A DNA stretch of 64,000 bases from NCBI RefSeq assembly GCF_900129025.1, contig NZ_FQUM01000001.1:186001-250000 (forward strand), in the 5' to 3' direction. How positions within the stretch are numbered: position 1 is the first letter of the stretch; each line of letters opens with the position of its first letter. Origin of the DNA: Mariniphaga anaerophila. GTDB taxonomy: Bacteria; Bacteroidota; Bacteroidia; Bacteroidales; Prolixibacteraceae. The notes below the pieces were generated by a model that saw only the letters and a list, made by a program, of their open reading frames with translations, ran no database searches and was not told where the DNA came from. Below, in pieces: positions 15,803 through 23,147 of the stretch. The translations under genes and the position numbers were made by a program.

Positions 15803-16310
15803 AAATACCACCTATATCAAATGCAGGCCGTCCCAGCTAACTAACCTGGGTCATTTGGGAGTTGTGTTGCTGTTGGTTCCCCTGCTCTTTATCCCCGCAA
15901 AAGCAATAGGACAGATCCTGCCCATGGCGTTTATGCCGGATTCGTTTGTAAATTACCTTCCCGGGTTGCCAGCCTGTCTGTTTGTGACAGCCCTTTTAAA
16001 GCTGGGGTACCATGTCCTTCAGACCCGCTGCACCGTTTATAAAATTAACCCTGAGGAGTTACAACACACTTCCGGGATTTTACACCGGAAGCACGGCTAT
16101 ATTGAGCTGTACCGGATAAAGGATTTTCGGGTGGACCGGCCATTGATTTACCGCTTTTTCGGGCGGGGCAACCTGGTGATTTACACCTCGGACAAGACCA
16201 CCCCGGTGTTCCGGCTGGAGGCCATCAAAAATCCGGAAGAGGTGTATACCATCCTGCGTGGGTTGGTGGAACTGAACAGGAAAGAAAAACATGTATTTGA
16301 AGTCGATTAA
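15795..16310 (+). CDS. Bacterial PH-domain (bPH2) membrane protein
   Basis: This 171-residue protein has two membrane helices (about residues 18-38 and 50-66) followed by a soluble domain: LQTRCTVYKINPEELQHTSGILHRKHGYIELYRIKDFRVDRPLIYRFFGRGNLVIYTSD. The pattern of TxYKI...SGILxRK...ELYRIKDxxVxxP...GxGxLxIxTSD is that of the bacterial PH-like domain (PF03703). Role in conjugation is unknown. ATG at 15795 is chosen because it overlaps the coupling-protein stop; upstream in-frame codons lie inside that gene. Confidence 0.8.
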   Translation: MIENTTYIKCRPSQLTNLGHLGVVLLLVPLLFIPAKAIGQILPMAFMPDSFVNYLPGLPACLFVTALLKLGYHVLQTRCTVYKINPEELQHTSGILHRKHGYIELYRIKDFRVDRPLIYRFFGRGNLVIYTSDKTTPVFRLEAIKNPEEVYTILRGLVELNRKEKHVFEVD

Positions 16311-16328
16311 CACTTAAATAGTAAAATT

Positions 16329-17003
16329 ATGGAACAGTACACACGCATGAACAAAGAAGAGATTCCCTTTGACAAACTGGAAAAAGTTGGGATAAACCGA
16401 GATTTTGTCACCCACATGGAGAGTAATGAACTGAGGGATTTTTTGAATGGATTCCGCTCGGAAAAACTTTACACCGTCAATGCAACCGTTGACAACCAGG
16501 AGTATAAGATCCCTGCCAAAATCCGGTTGCAGAAGCAGGAAGACGGCTCGGTGAATGTAAGAATCCATCCTATACAACGGCTTTTTATCCCGGATGAATA
16601 CATGGGGCATTCGTTTACCAAAGGGGAGAAGGCCGCTCTGCTGGGAGAAAGAAACCTGGGAAAAACCATTGAGCTGACCGGCAGGGATGGGAAAAAGGAT
16701 ACCTACTACCTGGGCGTTGATAACAAAACCAATGAACTGATACCGCTCCGGACCAAACATATCCAGGTGCCTGACCGGATTAAAGGAGTAGCCCTTTCCG
16801 AAGAGCAGAAGCAAAAGCTGGCCGCCGGGGGAAAAGTCACCTTGGAGGGGATGACCGGGCGGAACGGGAAGAAGTTTGGGGCAACCCTGCAGGTGGATGC
16901 AGCCAACCGGAACATCAGTTTCTCCGGGTTTAAACAAGAAAAAGAACAGGCATTGGAACAGAAACAGGAGAAATCCAAAGGGCTTAAGCCAAAGGCTGGT
17001 TAA
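16329..17003 (+). CDS. DUF4099/DUF3945-like protein of conjugative elements
   Basis: This 224-residue protein has an N-terminal DUF4099-like segment (EIPFDKLEKVGINRDFVTHM, about 10-30) and repeated DUF3945-like blocks: FTKGEKAALLGERNLGKTIEL and LSEEQKQKLAAGGKVTLEGMTGRNGKKFGATLQVDAANRNISF. Such proteins accompany Bacteroidota tra and topoisomerase genes; their biochemical role is not known to me. The C-terminus is a short Glu/Lys/Gln-rich tail. Last gene of the tra operon before the oriT-like spacer. Confidence 0.8.
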   Translation: MEQYTRMNKEEIPFDKLEKVGINRDFVTHMESNELRDFLNGFRSEKLYTVNATVDNQEYKIPAKIRLQKQEDGSVNVRIHPIQRLFIPDEYMGHSFTKGEKAALLGERNLGKTIELTGRDGKKDTYYLGVDNKTNELIPLRTKHIQVPDRIKGVALSEEQKQKLAAGGKVTLEGMTGRNGKKFGATLQVDAANRNISFSGFKQEKEQALEQKQEKSKGLKPKAG

Positions 17004-17234
17004 CCAAAACCACCTCTCTTCGCCAGGGGAGGGGAATCATTTAAAAAAGTTTTCCCTTTCTTTTTGGAAAAGGAAGAACCTGGTTCAGAACCGGAAATTA
17101 ACTTGGGGGAGGGGAGGGCAAGATGTGTTTTTGTATGCACAAAAACCTTTCCATCTTGCCCGGCAGGGGCCAGTCGCTTTTTCCAAAAACGACAAAAATT
17201 CCCTTCCCCTTGAAAACAAAAATTACAGGTATAA
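17004..17234. other. Candidate oriT: spacer with nested inverted repeats before the mob genes
   Basis: The central hairpin runs from 17116 to 17161. GGGCAAGATG (17116-17125) pairs perfectly with CATCTTGCCC (17152-17161). Inside it GTTTTTGT (17127-17134) pairs perfectly with ACAAAAAC (17139-17146) around a 4-nt loop. Smaller repeats flank it: TTTTCC/GGAAAA near 17051-17077 and GAACCTGGTTC near 17087-17097. Mobilization proteins usually act on an origin directly upstream of their genes, and relaxases of this type recognise an inverted repeat next to the nick. Position and structure fit; the nick site cannot be read from sequence. Confidence 0.5.
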
Positions 17235-17603
17235 ATGCGTCCGGCATTATCAGAAAATGAAAAACGGAGTCAGAAACTCATCATCCGGGTGAACCCGGAT
17301 GAAAAGCTACGGATTAAATCGTTGACACGATCCGGAGGCTATCCCTGTATGAGTGATTTTATACGGAACCGTATTTTTCGGCGCCTGGACAAGAAGACGA
17401 TAACTCTTGACAATGAAACCAGTCGACAATTAAAAGAAATGGATTACGAACTCAATAAAATCGGAGTTAACCTGAACCAGCTTTCCAAACGCATGAATTC
17501 TTTTGTTGGTTGTAACATTGGTGATAACGATCGACAACTACTGAGACTAGCTTTCGAAATGATGACCCGATGCCTGGCATTTTTACAAAAACACCTCCGC
17601 TGA
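17235..17603 (+). CDS. mobA: MobA-like relaxosome accessory protein (ribbon-helix-helix)
   Basis: This 122-residue protein has an N-terminal ribbon-helix-helix (RVNPDEKLRIKSLTRSGGYPCMSDFIRNRIF) and a C-terminal block LKEMDYELNKIGVNLNQLSKRMNS typical of the Bacteroidota mobilization accessory (MobA/MobC-type, PF05713-like) proteins. They bind oriT and help the relaxase nick. It lies 74 bp after the oriT-like hairpin and 11 bp before the relaxase start, so the two are co-expressed. Confidence 0.85.
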   Translation: MRPALSENEKRSQKLIIRVNPDEKLRIKSLTRSGGYPCMSDFIRNRIFRRLDKKTITLDNETSRQLKEMDYELNKIGVNLNQLSKRMNSFVGCNIGDNDRQLLRLAFEMMTRCLAFLQKHLR

Positions 17604-17614
17604 ATCTTTTTCTA

Positions 17615-18517
17615 ATGGTTATTGTTATCCATCAGTCTCTGAATACGCAGAACGCTTTGTTTTACAATGAAAAGAAAGTCAGCCAAAAGAAAGCCTTTTT
17701 CTTCCACAGCGGAAATTCTCCAACGGTTAATCCTTTTGCCGGGAGTAAACAAGACCGCTGGAATATCCTGAAAGAAATTGAAGAGCGTAACACGCGGGTT
17801 AAAAAGAAGTGCCTGCATATTTCTGTGAATCCAACGGTCAGCGACCTGGTGAAATTGGGAGATGCGGGCATCCGAATTGAAATCAAAAACCTGATGGAAT
17901 ATCTGGGCTATGGAAACCAGCCATGCTTTGTTTATAAACACGCCGACTTGGATCGGACTCATTTTCATATTGTATCCACTCGGATTGACCAGCAAACAGG
18001 TAAGAAGATCCGAGACAATTACGAAAAGGAGAAAGTACAGCGGTTTATTAAATCCCTGGAGCAGAAATATGATCTGACCAAAGAACTAAACAGAGAACAG
18101 GCAAATTTGAAGTTTTCAGCTGGAAGTAGCAACCTTAAGCGGAATCTTGAAAGTTTATTTTATCAACTGAATCAGATTGAATCTATAACCACTAAACAAC
18201 TTTACGACAAGTCGCTGGAGCTTTTTAATGTAGAGATTCGAAGGTCGGGAAGAGGGTATGTTGTGTTTGTAACCGATGGTAATGGAAATCCGGTTCGTTA
18301 TCCGATTCGGCTTTCAGAGTTTGAGGAACGACCGAGGTTTTATGTTTCCGCCAGGGCTGAAAAGGAATTACAAATCGACAAACCGGTGATTGATAAATTT
18401 CAGCTGGCACAATGGGCGAGAGATTTGAATCGGTTAATTGAGCGCAGCAATCGGCGTAAACAGGAGCCAGCGAAGAAGTATAGAGTAAAGAACAGAGACA
18501 GGGGAATGAGTCGCTGA
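17615..18517 (+). CDS. mobB: MobB-like relaxase/mobilization nuclease
   Basis: This 300-residue relaxase carries the signature QPCFVYKHADLDRTHFHIVS (about residues 100-120), with the three-His metal-binding motif HxDxxRxHxHIVS of MOB-P-type mobilization nucleases, followed by RIDQQTGKKIRDNYE. A conserved N-terminal MVIVIHQSLNTQNALFYNEKKV block precedes it. The enzyme nicks oriT and stays bound to the 5' end of the transferred strand. ATG at 17615 avoids overlap with mobA. The C-terminus (RRKQEPAKKYRVKNRDRG) is basic. It is somewhat shorter than many homologues, but no disruption is seen. Confidence 0.88.
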   Translation: MVIVIHQSLNTQNALFYNEKKVSQKKAFFFHSGNSPTVNPFAGSKQDRWNILKEIEERNTRVKKKCLHISVNPTVSDLVKLGDAGIRIEIKNLMEYLGYGNQPCFVYKHADLDRTHFHIVSTRIDQQTGKKIRDNYEKEKVQRFIKSLEQKYDLTKELNREQANLKFSAGSSNLKRNLESLFYQLNQIESITTKQLYDKSLELFNVEIRRSGRGYVVFVTDGNGNPVRYPIRLSEFEERPRFYVSARAEKELQIDKPVIDKFQLAQWARDLNRLIERSNRRKQEPAKKYRVKNRDRGMSR

Positions 18518-18544
18518 AGCTTTATGTTTTTGGGATTTTTGAAC

Positions 18545-18616
18545 ATTAGTAAATTGTTTAACTATTTTGATTTGTTGTTGCTAACAATATATTTATCTTG
18601 GCAACAACAACTAATA
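18545..18616. repeat. Inverted repeat downstream of the relaxase gene
   Basis: TTGTTGTTGC (18572-18581) pairs perfectly with GCAACAACAA (18601-18610), with ATTAGT (18545-18550) and ACTAAT (18611-18616) as outer arms. There is no T-run, so a classical terminator is unlikely. Base composition turns AT-rich from here on. Confidence 0.45.
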
Positions 18617-18621
18617 TATAG

Positions 18622-18798
18622 GCTTCATACTTAGTCTTAAAACCAGTAATCAATTGGGAGTATAAAAAATTACTCGGACATGGCTCATGCGAAACAAGTG
18701 ATATTAACCCTGTGGTAGTGAAAAATTTCTTGCAAAAAGGTCCATTAGACAGAATATTCATGAAAAACACTAGATTAAAACGGTATAAAGACTATTAG
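18622..18798 (+). pseudogene. 58-codon open fragment without start codon, possible gene remnant
   Basis: Between stops at 18619 and 18796 one frame reads like real protein: it includes KPVINWEYKKLLGHGSCETS and ends KNTRLKRYKDY. There is no usable ATG at its beginning, so it may be the 3' end of a lost gene. I do not recognise the family. Chance cannot be excluded at this length. Confidence 0.25.
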
Positions 18799-18863
18799 CT
18801 AGTAGGATGTATAGTGCATTACAATTTTTACCCTCCCTTAGAACAAAAAGAAATTAGTAATAA

Positions 18864-18895
18864 TTGGAGAATATTATCGAATTTAAATATCTTTG
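18864..18895 (+). promoter_or_regulatory. Bacteroidota-type promoter for abiE
   Basis: The -7 element TATCTTTG (18888-18895) matches the TAnnTTTG consensus exactly. TTG at 18864-18866 lies 21 bp upstream, the spacing expected for the -33 element. Transcription would start around 18900, just ahead of the TTG start codon at 18913. Confidence 0.55.
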
Positions 18896-18912
18896 TCTAA
18901 ATTCTACTAAAG

Positions 18913-19704
18913 TTGACAGTATCAAATTACATAAAACAATTATTATCCTACGAGGAATATTCATTCTCCCTAAATGAATTAATTGCGAATATTCATAAAA
19001 GTGAGATTTCTATAAAAAGTGAATTATCTCGGCTGATTGCTAAAAAAGAAATAGTAAACCTTAGAAAAGGCTTTTATCTTATTATAACACCAAGATATTC
19101 ATCGGCGCAAAAGTTGCCAATTCAGCTTTATTGCGAGAAACTTTTCAAACACTTAGACAGGAATTATTATGTTGCTCTTTTTTCAGCAGCAAAATTTCAT
19201 GGTGCAAGCCACCAGCAGGTTCATAGAGACTACATAATAACTGAGAAACCAAAACTTAACGATATTTCAAAAGGCTCAATTGATATTCGTTTTTTTACAA
19301 CTAGTAACCGGTCGGACAAAAATATTCAAATTAAAAAATCTGATGCTGGTCCATATAAGGTGTCAAGTCCTGCCCTGACAATTGCCGACTTAATTCATTA
19401 TCAAACAAAGTTAGGTGGGATAAACAGAATGCTTGCCGTTATTGAAGAATTGTCAGAAGAATTAAATGAATCGGATTTGGTTGAACTTTTAAGTTGGTAT
19501 CCCAATAAAAGTACATTACAAAGATTTGGCGTTTTGTTGGAACACCTTGGGATTAAGGAAGATCTTCAGGAAATAATATTTGTGAATTTAAAGACGACAA
19601 ATTTCTTTCCGGTTTTGCTGAGCCCAAAGTCAGATGAAAAACCCGGAGCTGTAAATAATAGATGGAAAGTGGCTATTAATATAAAATTGGAGAGTGATTT
19701 ATGA
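18913..19704 (+). CDS. abiEi: AbiEi-type antitoxin (type IV toxin-antitoxin)
   Basis: This 263-residue protein has an N-terminal winged-helix domain (SFSLNELIANIHKSEISIKSELSRLIAKKEIVNLRKGFYLI) followed by the AbiEi core (YVALFSAAKFHGASHQQVH, YKVSSPALTIADLIHYQTKLGG). AbiEi represses its own operon and antagonises the AbiEii nucleotidyltransferase without direct contact in characterised cases. The only in-frame start before conserved sequence is TTG at 18913, right after a stop at 18898; a good promoter lies just upstream. It overlaps the toxin gene by ATGA. Confidence 0.85.
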   Translation: MTVSNYIKQLLSYEEYSFSLNELIANIHKSEISIKSELSRLIAKKEIVNLRKGFYLIITPRYSSAQKLPIQLYCEKLFKHLDRNYYVALFSAAKFHGASHQQVHRDYIITEKPKLNDISKGSIDIRFFTTSNRSDKNIQIKKSDAGPYKVSSPALTIADLIHYQTKLGGINRMLAVIEELSEELNESDLVELLSWYPNKSTLQRFGVLLEHLGIKEDLQEIIFVNLKTTNFFPVLLSPKSDEKPGAVNNRWKVAINIKLESDL

Positions 19705-20492
19705 TACCAAAACCCTTTATAGCAAAATGGCAACAGCATGCTCCATGGAAAGAATTTGCGCAAGTTGAGCAAGATTTAATTATTTCCAGAACTTTGGTAG
19801 AAATCTTCTCCGATGAGTTCCTCCGGGAAAATCTTGCTTTCAGAGGAGGTACTGCTTTACACAAATTATATCTAAATCCTGCTGCAAGATATTCTGAAGA
19901 TATTGATTTAGTTCAAATAAAACCTGGTCCTATTAAGCCAATAATGGAAAGGATTGGTGAAGTGGTCACCTTTTTTGAAGAAAAAAGGACAACACAGGTT
20001 CGTGGACATGGGGCAAAAGCGTTGTATCGATTCACATCGGAATATGAAGAAATACGAATGCGACTCAAATTAGAAATTAACTGTAAAGAACACTTCAATG
20101 TACTTGATTGGGTTAATTTTCCTTTTGACGTTGAAAGTGAATGGTTTTCTGGTAAAACAAAAATAAGAACGTACAATATAAATGAACTTCTGGGAACAAA
20201 ACTCAGGGCACTTTACCAACGAAGTAAAGGAAGAGATTTGTTTGATTTAGATTATTCCCGGCAAAATATTGACTTGGACTATGAGCAAATTATAAATTGT
20301 TTTAAGGAATACACCTCTTTTGCAACGGGCAAAAGACCTCCCAGTAAAAAGGAATTCCTGCTAAATGTTGAAGAGAAAGAAAATAGCACCGAATTTACTG
20401 GTGACATGGAAGCTTTGTTGAGACCTGAAATTAAATACAATCAAAATGAGGCTTTTAATTGGCTGAAAATTGAATTAATAGAAAGAATTTAA
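19701..20492 (+). CDS. abiEii: AbiEii-type nucleotidyltransferase toxin
   Basis: This 263-residue protein carries the AbiEii/DUF1814 nucleotidyltransferase motifs: LAFRGGTALHKLYL (about residues 45-58) and RYSEDIDLVQI (about 63-73), giving the GG and DxD catalytic elements, then KLEINCKE and NINELLGTKLRALYQRSKGRDLFDL with the conserved Lys and Asp. These toxins modify tRNA or other acceptors with nucleotides and act in phage abortive infection or element maintenance. All motifs are present, so it should be active. Start overlaps the antitoxin stop. Confidence 0.88.
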   Translation: MIPKPFIAKWQQHAPWKEFAQVEQDLIISRTLVEIFSDEFLRENLAFRGGTALHKLYLNPAARYSEDIDLVQIKPGPIKPIMERIGEVVTFFEEKRTTQVRGHGAKALYRFTSEYEEIRMRLKLEINCKEHFNVLDWVNFPFDVESEWFSGKTKIRTYNINELLGTKLRALYQRSKGRDLFDLDYSRQNIDLDYEQIINCFKEYTSFATGKRPPSKKEFLLNVEEKENSTEFTGDMEALLRPEIKYNQNEAFNWLKIELIERI

Positions 20493-20549
20493 ATGAGAAA
20501 TAAGCGTTTTGGTTTAGTTCAAGTAACTTATTGATTAACTGTGAACATT

Positions 20550-20776
20550 ATGAATGAAATAAAAATAAGGGAGGAACTGGCTAGAACAGTAGCTAAAGAT
20601 CCTAACAATATTGAAAAAATATTGAAGCTTTCACATGAGTTAGCTTCTCTCGATAACAATAATGTCCGGTTTTCAGTCGACTCTGGCGTAATTAACAGAC
20701 TTGGCAAGGAACTAGTTGCAAGACATGAAACTGCTGTGTCAGAATTAGTTAAAAATTCTTATGATGCAGATGCTGT
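20550..20776 (+). pseudogene. Truncated GHKL (HSP90-like) ATPase gene
   Basis: About 75 residues remain. The end FSVDSGVINRLGKELVARHE and SELVKNSYDADA is the first ATP-binding (N-box) motif of HSP90/MORC-type ATPases, where the Asn binds Mg-ATP. Directly after DADAV the sequence changes into an IS1595-type transposase 3' end and a stop at 20778, so the rest of the gene is gone. It sits 57 bp after abiEii. Stand-alone ATPases of this type occur in phage-defence islands, so this may be a lost defence gene. Confidence 0.7.
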
Positions 20777-20862
20777 TTAAACAGGAGGTACTTTGGGGAA
20801 AAGCTCTTTGACAGGCTTGTTATTGCTGGAATTACAGGATTATGACAGTTTACGGATATTCA
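20777..20862 (+). mobile_element. IS1595-family 3' remnant
   Basis: The frame from 20777 reads LNRRYFGEKLFDRLVIAGIT then GL and a stop, the C-terminal end of an ISXO2-like (IS1595) transposase. The DNA resembles 25676-25762 closely, with similarity ending in both places after GGATATTCAA. Only the extreme 3' end of the element is present; it truncates the GHKL ATPase gene. Confidence 0.75.
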
Positions 20863-20956
20863 AAAACCAATTTCAAAAAGCTTCTCGCTATCCTAATACC
20901 GTCAAGCTATTCAGAGATTTTTACCAACTATTTTTCAGTATTATACCGAAAAATAT

Positions 20957-20988
20957 AAAGCCGGTTCTGTAAAGGAGCCGGCTTTTAT
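20957..20988 (+). terminator. Rho-independent terminator
   Basis: AAAGCCGGTTCT (20957-20968) pairs with GGAGCCGGCTTT over 12 positions, two of them G-U, around a 5-nt loop, and is followed by TTATTG. It closes the abiE/IS remnant side, and may also serve the convergent anti-sigma gene ending at 21064. Confidence 0.75.
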
Positions 20989-21063
20989 TGTTTTATTCCT
21001 GAATTTACAATAGCAGGAATCCTAAGCCGGGAGTTTGAACTGACAGGGAACAAACCTATCCCT

Positions 21064-22320
21064 TTACCAAAAATAAGTCAATATTATTTGACCGCCTGCA
21101 TCTAGTAATTGCGATTCTTTTTCAAAATAAATAAAATCAGTATATATCCCGGCACCAAGCGAGAAATGTGTTCCTATTTTGTAATTCAGGTTCAATTCCA
21201 TATCTGCTGTCGGGCTCCATGTATTTTGTTTTTTCTGATCGATAGAAAATGCCTGTTCGAAATATTTCCCGGAGAACCCGTTTGTGTGCCTTAATTTATA
21301 TGATAATCCAACATTTGAAATCAAATCAACATTCCAGTTACCTCTCGAAAATATTTGGTATTGCAGGCCGGCTTTTATGCTTAGTAGTAGAATATCTCTT
21401 TGGATAACCCCGTCTAAACTGTTGCTGGAGTAGTACTTGCTTTTAAGGTTTATTTGCTGGTATCCGGTTTTTATCCCAACTTTCCATTGGTCGTTTAATT
21501 GATAGAGGATGGCAATATTACTACTCCACGATGTACCTTGCGATTTTTCGGCAAGACCATTCAACGATTCTTTATTTTTTAGAAGAAACGGTAAGCCTAC
21601 CATAGATTTAGATGCTATACTAAAGCCATTTTCGTGCGGTTTCCCCTTTTGTTTTACACGAGAATGACTTTTCCCTTTTACTGAAGCATTCGTGATTCTG
21701 GGAACGGGAACAATTTTGAAAGGGGAGCCGATATCTAACTGGTATTCTTTTTCTGGCAATGGTTTAAGGTTCAACTGGTGGATTTCCGTTTTTATGGGCA
21801 AAAAGCTGTCCGTAATGTTCACATGCTTTTGTTTTTTTTCTCCCGTGGTTATCTGCATCATTTTTTCCTGTTTCTTATTGCCTCTGGGCAATTCTCCATT
21901 TTTGTTTACTTGTTTTTGCAATGGAGTTTTCAGTACCGGGTTTACTTCATCGGTATTAACAGAATGTTCGGATAAACCAGACTTGTTTTCTATGGGGTCT
22001 TTCGGGGTGTGGTTTATTCTTTCCTGTTCAGTAAGCTCATTTGTTTTTGGTATTGCGGATTCATCGAATTTCATAAAAAAATAAACAGAAAGCCCCAAAG
22101 CTGTTGCCAAAACAATGCCGATTACTGTCTTTAAGGTTGTCCAATGGGCGGTTCTTGCAATAGAAATTTCTAATGCAGCAGTTTTCCCAGAATTTGCTAT
22201 AGCCGTTTTTGTCCCGGCATTTATCCCTTCGTAAATTCGGGTATATACGTTGGGTGAAATATCCGGTTTATAGCTTAAAGCCTTTTCCCTTAAAAGGTTT
22301 TCAAACTGCATATTGCTCAT
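21064..22320 (-). CDS. ECF sigma partner: membrane-anchored protein with beta-strand-rich C-terminus
   Basis: This 418-residue product starts with a short cytoplasmic region (MSNMQFENLLREKALSYKP...) of the kind found in anti-sigma-like proteins. One membrane helix follows (residues about 62-83, TLKTVIGIVLATALGLSVYFF), then a charged Lys-rich linker (about 90-240) and a C-terminal region (about 240-418) with alternating strands: WSSNIAILYQLNDQWKVGIKTGYQQINL and YKIGTHFSLGAGIYTDFIYF, ending LTYFW like an outer-membrane porin-type barrel. The start overlaps the sigma gene stop by 20 bp. Anti-sigma function is inferred from neighbourhood; the joining of an inner-membrane helix to an outer-membrane-like domain is odd. 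Confidence 0.7.
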   Translation of the reverse strand: MSNMQFENLLREKALSYKPDISPNVYTRIYEGINAGTKTAIANSGKTAALEISIARTAHWTTLKTVIGIVLATALGLSVYFFMKFDESAIPKTNELTEQERINHTPKDPIENKSGLSEHSVNTDEVNPVLKTPLQKQVNKNGELPRGNKKQEKMMQITTGEKKQKHVNITDSFLPIKTEIHQLNLKPLPEKEYQLDIGSPFKIVPVPRITNASVKGKSHSRVKQKGKPHENGFSIASKSMVGLPFLLKNKESLNGLAEKSQGTSWSSNIAILYQLNDQWKVGIKTGYQQINLKSKYYSSNSLDGVIQRDILLLSIKAGLQYQIFSRGNWNVDLISNVGLSYKLRHTNGFSGKYFEQAFSIDQKKQNTWSPTADMELNLNYKIGTHFSLGAGIYTDFIYFEKESQLLDAGGQIILTYFW

Positions 22321-22864
22321 GACTTTTTAGATTGTGTTCCACTAGAATCTTCTGAAAAGCTTTTTTGGCTTTAAAATATTGCGACCTGGATGTTGCCTCT
22401 TTAATGTTAAGCATTTTCCCTATCTCTTTGTGTGAAAATTCTTCTACTGCATACAGGTTGAGTATTGTTTTGTAGCCGGCAGGTAAATGGTCCATTAACC
22501 CGATTAACTCACTAATTCCCATGTTGTCCATTGCTGTCAAGGATCTAGGTTCATCTTCTTCTGGTAGTTCTGGTTTGTAGTCATTTATATCAATATTTGA
22601 ATTGTTTTTATTGGAAATGGCGTGTAGTGCAGTATTAATTATAATACGCTTGGCCCAGGCTTCAAAATGTTCTATATCCCTTAACTGGTTTAAATTGTTG
22701 AATATTTTAATAAAAGCCTCCTGTACAATATCATCAGTCTCTTCCGGGGAAGCGGTATAACGTCTTGTAATACCCCAAAAGGCAGAAATATAGTGGTTAT
22801 AAAGCTTCTTAAAAGCCTGTTCGTCTCTTTTTAAACAGAGCTTTATCGTTCTTTTTAAATCCAT
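22301..22864 (-). CDS. ECF-type RNA polymerase sigma factor
   Basis: This 187-residue protein has sigma region 2 (FKKLYNHYISAFWGITRRYTASPEETDDIVQEAFIKIF...HFEAWAKRIIINTALHAI) and region 4 (LPAGYKTILNLYAVEEFSHKEIGKMLNIKEATSRSQYFKAKKAFQKIL). Length and pattern are normal for Bacteroidota ECF sigma factors. It is the first gene of a two-gene unit with the membrane protein at 21064-22320. Region 3 is absent, as expected for the ECF class. The target regulon cannot be told from this window. Confidence 0.92.
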   Translation of the reverse strand: MDLKRTIKLCLKRDEQAFKKLYNHYISAFWGITRRYTASPEETDDIVQEAFIKIFNNLNQLRDIEHFEAWAKRIIINTALHAISNKNNSNIDINDYKPELPEEDEPRSLTAMDNMGISELIGLMDHLPAGYKTILNLYAVEEFSHKEIGKMLNIKEATSRSQYFKAKKAFQKILVEHNLKSHEQYAV

Positions 22865-23147
22865 TTATCAGCTGACAGTAAATTCATACATAACAGTATA
22901 TTTTATACAGAGTGTTACTTTATGAAAACGTTGCCTGAAATTATTTTAATATCCGCATTAAGTAATTATTTCGGGATGGAAGACGTTTTTTTTTGATTTT
23001 CTAAAAAAAATATTTTGTGCAGGCAACGAAAAATATAAGTCCGTCTCTTTATAATATCCATACATGGCAGAAGAATGTGAACTTCATGCAAAAATATTTT
23101 TAGACAATATGACAAATTTAATTAGTTTTACTTTAAAACGGATTACA

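Noticed and set aside
15026-15811. 261-codon minus-strand ORF inside the coupling protein gene
   Set aside because: Antisense shadow over a highly conserved gene; no recognisable motif.
18558-18770. 70-codon minus-strand ORF after the relaxase
   Set aside because: The opposite strand gives the more protein-like reading (18622-18798); no start context for the minus-strand frame.
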